Assembly (NCBI RefSeq): GCF_014649875.1
Contig: NZ_BMTW01000019.1
Location: 1 to 64,000 of the forward strand
Direction: 5' to 3'
DNA from: Streptomyces rubiginosohelvolus
Lineage (GTDB): Bacteria; Actinomycetota; Actinomycetes; Streptomycetales; Streptomycetaceae
Length of the DNA stretch: 64,000 bases
Shown piece by piece: positions 9,168 through 15,972 of the stretch; the stretch's first letter is position 1; every line of letters begins with the position of its first letter. The notes under the pieces are model-generated. The model saw nothing but the letters and a program-made list of their open reading frames with translations. It ran no database searches and was not told the origin of the DNA. A program made the translations under genes and the position numbers.

Positions 9168-9184
9168 TCTGACGAGCTGTCAGA
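9168..9184. promoter_or_regulatory. Palindromic operator between the FadD19-like gene and echA
   Basis: TCTGAC (9168-9173) and GTCAGA (9179-9184) are perfect inverted repeats around GAGCT. The site sits between divergent genes, 64 bases upstream of the echA start and 86 bases upstream of the ligase start. Its form suits a TetR-family repressor controlling both directions. No regulator gene lies next to it. Confidence 0.6.
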
Positions 9185-9248
9185 AAACTATTGAACTGCG
9201 CCCCCTCCTCCTGCAACCTGTTCCAGATCCGGAGAACAGGAGTCGGTC

Positions 9249-10049
9249 ATGGGCGGTACGGAACACCTCACCGTGCGGCGCGAAGGCGCCACGCTGGTGC
9301 TCACCCTGAACAGACCACAGGCCAGGAACGCGCTCTCGTTGCCGATGCTCGTCGGCCTGTACGACGGCTGGCTCGCGGCCGACGCGGACGACACGGTCCG
9401 CTCCGTCGTCCTCACCGGCGCGGGCGGCGCGTTCTGCTCCGGCATGGACCTCAAGGCGCTCGCGGGCGACGGAATGGCGGGGGAGGAGTACCGCGAGCGG
9501 ATGACGGCCGACCCCGACCTGCACTGGAAGGCGATGCTGCGCCACCACCGCCCCCGCAAGCCCGTCATCGCCGCCGTGGAGGGCCCATGCGTCGCGGGCG
9601 GCACCGAGATCCTCCAGGGCACCGACATCCGCATCGCCGGGGCCGGAGCCACCTTCGGGCTCTTCGAAGTCCGCCGGGGCCTCTTCCCGATCGGCGGCTC
9701 CACCGTCCGGCTGCCCCGCCAGATACCCCGCACCCACGCCCTCGAAATGCTCCTCACCGGCCGCCCGTACACCGCCGAAGAGGCCGCCGCCGTCGGGCTC
9801 ATCGGCAGGGTCGTGCCCGACGGCACCGCCCTGGAGGAGGCCCTCGCCGTCGCCGAACAGGTCAACGCCTGCGGACCGCTCGCCGTCGAGGCCGTCAAGG
9901 CCTCCGTCTACGAGGGCGCCGAGCTGACCGAGAGCGAGGCCTTGGCCGCCGAACTCAAGCGCGGCTGGCCCGTGTTCGCCACCGAGGACGCCAAGGAGGG
10001 CGCCCGCGCCTTCGCCGAGAAGCGCCCGCCCGTCTACCGGCGCGCCTGA
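9249..10049 (+). CDS. Enoyl-CoA hydratase/isomerase family protein (EchA-like)
   Basis: This 266-residue crotonase-fold protein would hydrate an enoyl-CoA. The N-terminus LTLNRPQARNALS is the classical crotonase start, the oxyanion-hole segments are CSGMDLKALAG and GPCVAGGTEI, and the active-site loop FEVRRGLFPIGGS follows. A typical hydratase glutamate pair is partly present (FEVRRGLFP). The ribosome binding site GGAGAACAGGAG precedes ATG 9249. It is the first gene of a unit with the DUF35 protein (15-base gap) and two Ltp genes, and lies opposite the FadD19-like ligase; in mycobacteria EchA19 is likewise encoded beside FadD19. The hydratase would make the beta-hydroxyacyl-CoA used by the downstream aldolase-like proteins. 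Confidence 0.88.
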   Translation: MGGTEHLTVRREGATLVLTLNRPQARNALSLPMLVGLYDGWLAADADDTVRSVVLTGAGGAFCSGMDLKALAGDGMAGEEYRERMTADPDLHWKAMLRHHRPRKPVIAAVEGPCVAGGTEILQGTDIRIAGAGATFGLFEVRRGLFPIGGSTVRLPRQIPRTHALEMLLTGRPYTAEEAAAVGLIGRVVPDGTALEEALAVAEQVNACGPLAVEAVKASVYEGAELTESEALAAELKRGWPVFATEDAKEGARAFAEKRPPVYRRA

Positions 10050-10064
10050 CCCCAGGAGAGAGCC

Positions 10065-11012
10065 ATGCCCGACGTCCTCAGCGCCCCGCTGGTGGTCGAA
10101 TTCCCCTTCACCCGCTCGCTCGGCCCCGTCCAGAGCGCCTTCCTCACCGGACTGCGCGAACGCACCGTACTCGGCGTCCGGGCGGACGACGGCACGGTCC
10201 TCGTGCCCCCCGTCGAATACGACCCGGTCACCGCGAACGAACTGGGCGACCTCGTCGAGGTCGCCCCCACCGGCACCGTCACCACCTGGGCCTGGAACCC
10301 GTCCCCACGCCGCGACCAGCCGCTCGACACCCCCTTCGCCTGGGTCCTCGTTCGCCTCGACGGGGCCGGCACCGCACTCCTGCACGCACTCGACGCACCC
10401 GGACCCGACGCCGTACGCACCGGTATGCGCGTCCGCATCCGCTGGGCCGCGACCCGCACCGGCGCCATCACCGACATCGCCTGCTTCGAACCGTACGAGG
10501 GCGAGCCCGGCCCGTCCGAACCCGCCCCGCACACCGGCGAGTTCACCGACCCCGTCACCGGCATCGTCGCCCCGGCCCGCCTCGACTACGTCCACACCCC
10601 GGGCCGCGCCCAGAGCGCCTACATCAAGGCCCTGGAGGAACGCCGCACCGTCGGCGAACGCTGCCCGTCCTGCCGCAAGGTCTACGTACCGCCGCGCGGC
10701 GCCTGCCCCACCTGCGGGGTCGCCACCGCCGAACAGGTCGAGGTCGGCCCGCGCGGCACGGTCACCACCTTCTGCATCGTCAACATCAAGGCGAAAAACC
10801 TCGACATCGAAGTCCCGTACGTCTACGCCCACATCGCCCTCGACGGCGCGGACCTCGCCCTGCACGGCCGCATCGCCGGAATCCCGTACGACCAGGTGCG
10901 CATGGGGCTGCGCGTCGAGCCAGTCTGGAGCGAGGGCGCCCGCCATGTGGACCACTACCGGCCCACCGGCGAGCCCGACGCCGACTACGACACGTACAAG
11001 GAGCTGGTGTAG
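10065..11012 (+). CDS. Tandem DUF35/OB-fold protein, second copy with zinc ribbon
   Basis: This 315-residue protein holds two DUF35-type units. The second (about residues 175-315) has a zinc ribbon with cysteines at 200, 203, 214 and 217 followed by an OB fold. The first (about 10-160) repeats the pattern: QSAFLTGLRERTVLGVR in copy one matches QSAYIKALEERRTVGER in copy two, but the four cysteines are gone. DUF35 proteins are partners of Ltp-type thiolases and of MaoC hydratases (ChsH2) in steroid side-chain breakdown, where the OB fold binds and channels the CoA thioester. Tight linkage to the Ltp gene (next start abuts its stop) fits a complex. AGGAGAG precedes ATG 10065. Confidence 0.85.
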   Translation: MPDVLSAPLVVEFPFTRSLGPVQSAFLTGLRERTVLGVRADDGTVLVPPVEYDPVTANELGDLVEVAPTGTVTTWAWNPSPRRDQPLDTPFAWVLVRLDGAGTALLHALDAPGPDAVRTGMRVRIRWAATRTGAITDIACFEPYEGEPGPSEPAPHTGEFTDPVTGIVAPARLDYVHTPGRAQSAYIKALEERRTVGERCPSCRKVYVPPRGACPTCGVATAEQVEVGPRGTVTTFCIVNIKAKNLDIEVPYVYAHIALDGADLALHGRIAGIPYDQVRMGLRVEPVWSEGARHVDHYRPTGEPDADYDTYKELV

Positions 11013-12065
11013 ATGCGGGACGTGGCCATCGTCGCCTTCGGCCAGAGCGCGCACCGCCGGCGCACCGACGAACTCTCCGAGGTCGACCTGCTGATGCCCG
11101 TCCTCCACGAGGTCCTGGGCGCGACCGGGCTCAAGGCCAACGAGATCGGGTTCACCTGCTCCGGCTCCGCCGACTACCTCGCCGGGCGGGCCTTCTCCTT
11201 CACCATGGCGCTCGACGGCGTCGGAGCCCACCCGCCCATCTCCGAGTCCCACGTCGAGATGGACGGGGCCTGGGCGCTGTACGAGGCCTGGGTCAAGATC
11301 CAGACCGGCGAGGCGGACACCGCGCTCGTCTACTCCTACGGCAAGTCGTCGCCCGGCCGGGTCCGCGACGTCCTCACCCGCCAGCTCGACCCCTACTACC
11401 TCGCCCCGCTCTGGCCCGACTCCGTGGCCCTCGCGGCTCTTCAGGCCCAGGCCCTCATCGACGCGGGCGACACCGACGAAGGAGCCCTCGCCGAGATCGG
11501 CGCCCGCAACCGCACCGCCGCCGTCGACAACCCGTACGCCCAGCTCACCGGCGACGTCCCGGCGGGCGACCACCTCGTGCACCCGCTGCGCACCGGCGAC
11601 TGCCCGCCCATCGGCGACGGGGCCGCCGCCGTGGTCCTCGCCGCCGGGGACACCGCCCGCGCCCTGTGCGAACGGCCCGCCTGGATCCGGGGCATCGACC
11701 ACCGCATCGAGGCCCACAGCCTCGGCGTCCGCGACCTGACCGACAGCCCCTCCGCGCGGCTCGCCGCCGAACACGCCGGAGCCTTCGAGCGGCCCGTCGA
11801 CACCGCCGAGCTGCACGCCCCGTTCACCTCGCAGGAAGTCGTCCTGCGCAAGGCGCTCGGGCTCGGCGACGAGGTCCGCGTCAACCCCTCCGGCGGCGCG
11901 CTCGCCGCCAACCCGATCATGGCCGCCGGACTGATCCGGCTCGGCGAGGCCGCCGCCCGCATCCACCGGGGCGAGTCCGACCGGGCACTCGCCCACGCCA
12001 CCTCCGGGCCCTGCCTGCAACAGAACCTGGTCGCCGTCCTGGAAGGGGAGAGCGCTCATGAGTAA
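11013..12065 (+). CDS. Ltp/SCP-x-like thiolase-fold protein lacking the thiolase catalytic residues (first copy)
   Basis: This 350-residue protein has the thiolase fold of lipid-transfer-type (Ltp) proteins. Normal thiolases carry a nucleophilic cysteine near residue 90; here that region reads PPISESHVEMDGAW with no cysteine. The usual HPxG histidine segment is also changed, to NPSGGALAANPIMAAG. Such losses are characteristic of Ltp aldolases, which cleave beta-hydroxyacyl-CoA with a tertiary carbon by retro-aldol reaction together with a DUF35 partner. Its ATG directly follows the TAG of the DUF35 gene, and AAGGAG lies inside the end of that gene. It overlaps the next Ltp gene by 8 bases. 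The aldolase role is inferred from family and operon. Confidence 0.83.
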   Translation: MRDVAIVAFGQSAHRRRTDELSEVDLLMPVLHEVLGATGLKANEIGFTCSGSADYLAGRAFSFTMALDGVGAHPPISESHVEMDGAWALYEAWVKIQTGEADTALVYSYGKSSPGRVRDVLTRQLDPYYLAPLWPDSVALAALQAQALIDAGDTDEGALAEIGARNRTAAVDNPYAQLTGDVPAGDHLVHPLRTGDCPPIGDGAAAVVLAAGDTARALCERPAWIRGIDHRIEAHSLGVRDLTDSPSARLAAEHAGAFERPVDTAELHAPFTSQEVVLRKALGLGDEVRVNPSGGALAANPIMAAGLIRLGEAAARIHRGESDRALAHATSGPCLQQNLVAVLEGESAHE

Positions 12066-13224
12066 GGAGCCCGTCGCCGTCGTCGGCATCGGCCAGACCA
12101 AACACGTCGCCGCCCGGCACGACGTCTCCATCGCCGGACTCGTCCGCGAAGCGGCGGTCCGCGCCCTGGAGGACGCCGGGCTGAGCTGGGCCGACATCGA
12201 CGCCGTCGTGATCGGCAAGGCGCCCGACTTCTTCGAGGGCGTCATGATGCCGGAGCTCTACCTCGCCGACGCGCTCGGCGCCGTCGGCAAACCCATGCTC
12301 CGCGTCCACACGGCGGGCTCCGTCGGCGGATCGACGGCCCTGGTCGCCGCGAACCTCGTCGCCGCCCGCGTCCACCGCACCGTCCTCACCCTCGCCTTCG
12401 AGAAGCAGTCCGAGTCCAACGCCATGTGGGGGCTCTCCCTGCCCGTCCCCTTCCAGCAGCCGCTGCTGGCCGGCGCGGGCGGCTTCTTCGCCCCGCACGT
12501 GCGCGCGTACATGCGGCGCACCGGAGCGCCCGACACGGTCGGCTCGCTCGTCGCGTACAAGGACCGCCGCAACGCGCTGAAGAACCCCTACGCGCACATC
12601 CACGACCACGACCTCACCCTGGAGAAGGTCCAGTCCTCGCCCATGCTCTGGGACCCGGTCCGCTACTCCGAGACCTGCCCCTCCTCCGACGGGGCCTGCG
12701 CCATGATCCTCACCGACCGGGCCGGCGCGGCCCGCTCCCCGCACCCGCCCGCCTGGGTCCACGGCGGGGCGATGCGCAGTGAACCGACCCTGTTCGCGGG
12801 CAAGGACTTCGTCTCCCCGCAGGCCGGCAAGGACTGCGCCGCCGACGTCTATCGGCAGGCCCGCATCACTGACCCGCGCCGCGAGATCGACGCCGTCGAG
12901 ATGTACGTACCGTTCTCCTGGTACGAACCTATGTGGCTGGAGAACCTCGGATTCGCCGACGAGGGCGAGGGCTGGAAACTCACCGAGGCGGGCGTCACGG
13001 AACTCGACGGCGACCTCCCGGTCAACCCCTCGGGCGGCGTGCTGTCCACCAACCCCATCGGCGCCTCCGGCATGATCCGCTTCGCCGAGGCGGCCCTCCA
13101 GGTCCGGGGGAGAGCCGGGGAGCACCAGGTCGACGGGGCCGCCCGGGCGCTCGGCCACGCCTATGGCGGCGGGTCCCAGTTCTTCGCCATGTGGCTCGTG
13201 GGAACACAGCCTCCGCCCGGCTGA
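12058..13224 (+). CDS. Ltp/SCP-x-like thiolase-fold protein (second copy)
   Basis: This 388-residue thiolase-fold protein follows the first Ltp with an 8-base overlap. It begins VAVVGIGQTKHVAARHDVS, typical of Ltp proteins, and has GSVGGST where a thiolase would have its cysteine, and NPSGGVLSTNPIGASG without the HPxG histidine. A tyrosine-rich region (SWYEPMW) and the C-terminal GHAYGGGS are kept, as in Ltp aldolases, where tyrosines have been implicated in catalysis. The two Ltp proteins may form a heteromer or act on successive side chains, as Ltp3 and Ltp4 are thought to. It ends the operon. The physiological substrate is unknown; sterol-like or branched polyprenoid acids are candidates. 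Confidence 0.85.
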   Translation: MSKEPVAVVGIGQTKHVAARHDVSIAGLVREAAVRALEDAGLSWADIDAVVIGKAPDFFEGVMMPELYLADALGAVGKPMLRVHTAGSVGGSTALVAANLVAARVHRTVLTLAFEKQSESNAMWGLSLPVPFQQPLLAGAGGFFAPHVRAYMRRTGAPDTVGSLVAYKDRRNALKNPYAHIHDHDLTLEKVQSSPMLWDPVRYSETCPSSDGACAMILTDRAGAARSPHPPAWVHGGAMRSEPTLFAGKDFVSPQAGKDCAADVYRQARITDPRREIDAVEMYVPFSWYEPMWLENLGFADEGEGWKLTEAGVTELDGDLPVNPSGGVLSTNPIGASGMIRFAEAALQVRGRAGEHQVDGAARALGHAYGGGSQFFAMWLVGTQPPPG

Positions 13225-13292
13225 GAAAACGCGACGGGCCCGGTCCCGCGCGGCCCGGGCCCGGCTCCGCAACGTGAGCCGGGACACGTACC

Positions 13293-13802
13293 ATGGGCTC
13301 CATGTCCTTCCTCCGCCGCCGTAGCGCCGCAACACCCGCGGGCCCGGACTTCGACGTCCTGGCCATGGACCCCGGGGACTGGCCCGGCAACCTCGGCGCC
13401 GGTCTGCTCCCCGCCCCCGACGGCAGCTGCCAGGGCGTCTTCCTCCGTTACGACCTGTACGGCGGCCGGGGCCCGGCGATGATCATCGGCAACCTGCCGG
13501 AAGGCTCGCCCGCCCGCGAGACCGAGGAGGGCCAGGTCCCCTTCGAGGTGGCCCAACTGCTCCTCGCCCTGGAGAACGACGAGCCGATCGAGGTCGTCAG
13601 CTCCGAGGACGTCCCCGTCATGCAGGGTGACAATCTGCTGATCGTCCGCCGCGTCAAGCTCTCCGAGAGCCGCATCGCCTGCGTCCAGTTCGACCGCAGC
13701 GACGGCGTCCTCGTGACCATCGCCAGCTGGGACCGGCCGATCACCGACGACCTCTACACCCTGCTGAAGCCCCTGCCCGCGGAGCTGTTCCAGCAAGGCT
13801 GA
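13293..13802 (+). CDS. Conserved hypothetical protein of about 169 residues
   Basis: I do not recognise a named family. The protein is soluble, acidic and has no signal peptide or membrane segment. It has a hydrophobic core pattern (GPAMIIGNL, DNLLIVRRVKL, GVLVTIASWDRPI) suggesting a single alpha/beta domain. Codon use is normal for the chromosome and a clear terminator follows, so it is a real gene. Two starts are possible, ATG 13293 and ATG 13302 (MSFLRRR); neither has a strong ribosome binding site. It lies 68 bases after the Ltp operon and could be transcribed separately. Confidence 0.7.
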   Translation: MGSMSFLRRRSAATPAGPDFDVLAMDPGDWPGNLGAGLLPAPDGSCQGVFLRYDLYGGRGPAMIIGNLPEGSPARETEEGQVPFEVAQLLLALENDEPIEVVSSEDVPVMQGDNLLIVRRVKLSESRIACVQFDRSDGVLVTIASWDRPITDDLYTLLKPLPAELFQQG

Positions 13803-13815
13803 AACGTATCTCCCT

Positions 13816-13846
13816 AGGCCGCCCGCATATGCCGGGCGGCCTTTTT
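13816..13846 (+). terminator. Rho-independent-type terminator
   Basis: A 10-bp perfect stem (13816-13825 with 13833-13842) around the loop CATATGC runs into TTTTT at 13842-13846. It ends the transcript of the gene at 13293. Confidence 0.85.
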
Positions 13847-13942
13847 CATGCCCGGACGCCCCGGCGGGTCGATTCTCGCCGCCCATGACGTCCGGAAATA
13901 CGCGTCGACACCGATGGCGGGGGAGCGGCTCCGGTGAGAAAA

Positions 13943-13975
13943 TGTAACGAGTGTTCAATGTGTAACAGTCGTTCA
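13943..13975 (+). promoter_or_regulatory. Two direct operator-like repeats upstream of the MFS gene
   Basis: Two 15-base copies, TGTAACGAGTGTTCA (13943-13957) and TGTAACAGTCGTTCA (13961-13975), are spaced 18 bases apart. Each is itself partly dyadic (TGtAAC/GTTCA). They lie in a locally AT-rich stretch 38-70 bases upstream of the MFS start, so they are likely binding sites for the TetR protein encoded downstream. Confidence 0.6.
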
Positions 13976-14012
13976 GGTTCCTTGCTGCTCCCCCGTCCGG
14001 AGGTCCGTCCCC

Positions 14013-15254
14013 ATGGCCAACCCCTACGGCGCTCTCTTCAAGGCGCCGGGCTCCGCAGCCTTCTCCGCCGCGGGCTTCGTCGCCCGTATGCCGCTGTCGA
14101 TGACCGGCATCGGGATCATCACGATGCTGTCCCAGATGCGCGGGCAGTACGGCCTGGCAGGAGCCGTCTCCGCCACCTTCACGCTGTCCATGGCCCTCTG
14201 CGGCCCCCAGATCTCCCGTGTCGTCGACCGGCGCGGGCAGAGCAAGGTGCTGCTGCCCGCCGCCGGCCTCAGCGTCATCGCCATGGGCGTGCTGCTCCTC
14301 TGCGCCCGCTACGACGCTCCCGTCTGGACGCTCTTCGTCAGCGCGGTACTGGCCGGGACGATGCCCAACATGGCTGCGATGGTCCGCGCCCGGTGGACCC
14401 ACGTCCACCGGGGCTCGGACCGCCTGCACACCGCGTACTCGCTGGAATCGGTCGTCGACGAACTCACCTTCGTGGTGGGCCCCGCGCTCGCGGTCGCGCT
14501 GAGCACCGCGCTCTTCCCGGAGGCCGGGCCCCTGGTCGCGGTGGTGCTGCTCGCCCTCGGTGTCCTCATGTTGGTCCCGCAGAAGCGCACCGAACCGCCG
14601 GTGCTCCAGCCCACCGACGACGGCGCCCCGAACGTCTCCGCGCTGCGCGGCGGACCGCTCGTCGTGCTGGCCCTCACCCTCGTCGCGGGCGGCACGATCG
14701 TCGGCACCGTCGACGTGGTGAGCGTCGCCTTCGCCGAGGAGCAGGGATCACCGGCCGCCGCGGGCATCGTCCTGTCCGTCTACGCGATCGGTTCGGCCGG
14801 CGCCGGGCTGGTCTTCGGCGCCCTCCGGCTCACCGTCCCGCTGCCCCGGCTGCTCCTCCTCAGCACGGCCGGCACCGCCCTGACCACGCTTCCCCTGCTG
14901 CTCGTCGGGGGCATCGCCACGCTCTCCGCGGCCGTCTTCTTCTCCGGCCTGTTCTTCGCGCCTACCATGATCGTGGTGATGGGGCTGGTGGAGAGGACGG
15001 TGCCGCCGGCCGCCCTCACCGAGGGGATGACCTGGGCGATCACCGGCCTCAGCGTGGGTGTCGCACTCGGCGCCTCGGTGTCGGGCGGTATGGTCGACCG
15101 CTTCGGCCCGTCCGGCGGCTTCGCCTTGGCCATCGCCGCGGGCGGCGCGACGGTGCTGCTGGCGCTGACCGCCCAGGGCCCGCTCAACCGGAGTCTGCGG
15201 GCGAGCGCCGTCGAGAGGCCCGCCGACGAGGGGCGCGCGAAGTCGGTCCTCTAG
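14013..15254 (+). CDS. MFS transporter (drug-efflux type)
   Basis: This 413-residue integral membrane protein has about 12 hydrophobic segments in two halves of six, with a hydrophilic centre around residues 185-215. The loop between segments 2 and 3 reads GPQISRVVDRRGQSKVLL, the MFS motif A (G-x3-D-R-x-G). GGAGG precedes ATG 14013 at good spacing. Transcription likely starts within the repeat-bearing region just upstream. A TetR regulator follows 64 bases downstream on the same strand, the usual layout for an exporter whose substrate releases the repressor. The exported compound is unknown. Confidence 0.87.
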   Translation: MANPYGALFKAPGSAAFSAAGFVARMPLSMTGIGIITMLSQMRGQYGLAGAVSATFTLSMALCGPQISRVVDRRGQSKVLLPAAGLSVIAMGVLLLCARYDAPVWTLFVSAVLAGTMPNMAAMVRARWTHVHRGSDRLHTAYSLESVVDELTFVVGPALAVALSTALFPEAGPLVAVVLLALGVLMLVPQKRTEPPVLQPTDDGAPNVSALRGGPLVVLALTLVAGGTIVGTVDVVSVAFAEEQGSPAAAGIVLSVYAIGSAGAGLVFGALRLTVPLPRLLLLSTAGTALTTLPLLLVGGIATLSAAVFFSGLFFAPTMIVVMGLVERTVPPAALTEGMTWAITGLSVGVALGASVSGGMVDRFGPSGGFALAIAAGGATVLLALTAQGPLNRSLRASAVERPADEGRAKSVL

Positions 15255-15318
15255 CCCCCGGCCGTAAGCAACGGCACGCCGCTCCTGTCCCGCTCGACCA
15301 CGACGCCCGGAGGGCACG

Positions 15319-15876
15319 ATGACCGCATCACCGACCGACGGCCGCCTGCTCAAGGGCGAGCTCCGACGGCAGGAACTCATCGAGGCCACCCTCCAGCTGG
15401 TCGCCCGCGAGGGCGTCGCGGGTGTCAGCCACCGGGCGGTGGCGCGCGAGGCGAACCAGCCCGCCACCGCTGCCGCCTATTACTTCAAGAGCATCGACGA
15501 CCTGCTCACCGCCGCCCTCACCGTCTGTATGGACCAGGACGCCGAACGGATGCGACGCCTGGCCGAGAGCGCCGACGGCAGCCCCAAGAGCCTCACCGCC
15601 CTCGCCGAGCTGCTGGCGAACGTGATGGGCGGCCCCGGCCGGCTCCTCGCCGAGTACGAGCTCTACCTGCTCGCCGCCCGCCGGCCGGAGCTGCGCACCT
15701 CCACCGGGCGCTGGCTGGAGGCCCTGGCCGGATACGCCCTGCGCTACACCGACGACCCGGTCCGGGTGCAGACCTTCACGAGCGTCGTCGACGGACTGCT
15801 CCTCCAGGGACTGCTGACCGACACCCCGCCGACGGCGGCGGAGTTCGAGGCCGTGCTGCGGCACGTCCTGCTCTGA
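15319..15876 (+). CDS. TetR-family transcriptional regulator
   Basis: This 185-residue protein has the N-terminal TetR helix-turn-helix at about residues 15-60: RRQELIEATLQLVAREGV, then HRAVAREANQPATAAAYYF. The remainder is the ligand-binding helical domain. GGAGG precedes ATG 15319. It follows the MFS gene co-directionally, so it probably represses the exporter (and itself) through the repeats at 13943-13975. A 16-bp bidirectional hairpin ends the unit. The ligand is unknown. Confidence 0.9.
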   Translation: MTASPTDGRLLKGELRRQELIEATLQLVAREGVAGVSHRAVAREANQPATAAAYYFKSIDDLLTAALTVCMDQDAERMRRLAESADGSPKSLTALAELLANVMGGPGRLLAEYELYLLAARRPELRTSTGRWLEALAGYALRYTDDPVRVQTFTSVVDGLLLQGLLTDTPPTAAEFEAVLRHVLL

Positions 15877-15910
15877 CCGGGCCGCTTCGAGACCCGCGCC
15901 CGGAAACGGC

Positions 15911-15945
15911 CAGGGTCCGCCGTGGGAATCCCACGGCGGACCCTG
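15911..15945. terminator. Bidirectional terminator between tetR and geoA
   Basis: A perfect 16-bp stem (15911-15926 with 15930-15945) closes a 3-base loop, AAT. It lies between the convergent tetR and geoA stops and can serve both. Confidence 0.88.
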
Positions 15946-15972
15946 TTCCCGGGAGCCGTACGGCCCGAGGCG

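Noticed and set aside
9180..12245. Long open frame on the minus strand (about 1,021 codons) across echA, DUF35 and Ltp
   Set aside because: It is antisense to four well-supported genes, has no recognisable domain and has the glycine/alanine/valine-rich composition of a GC-rich shadow frame.
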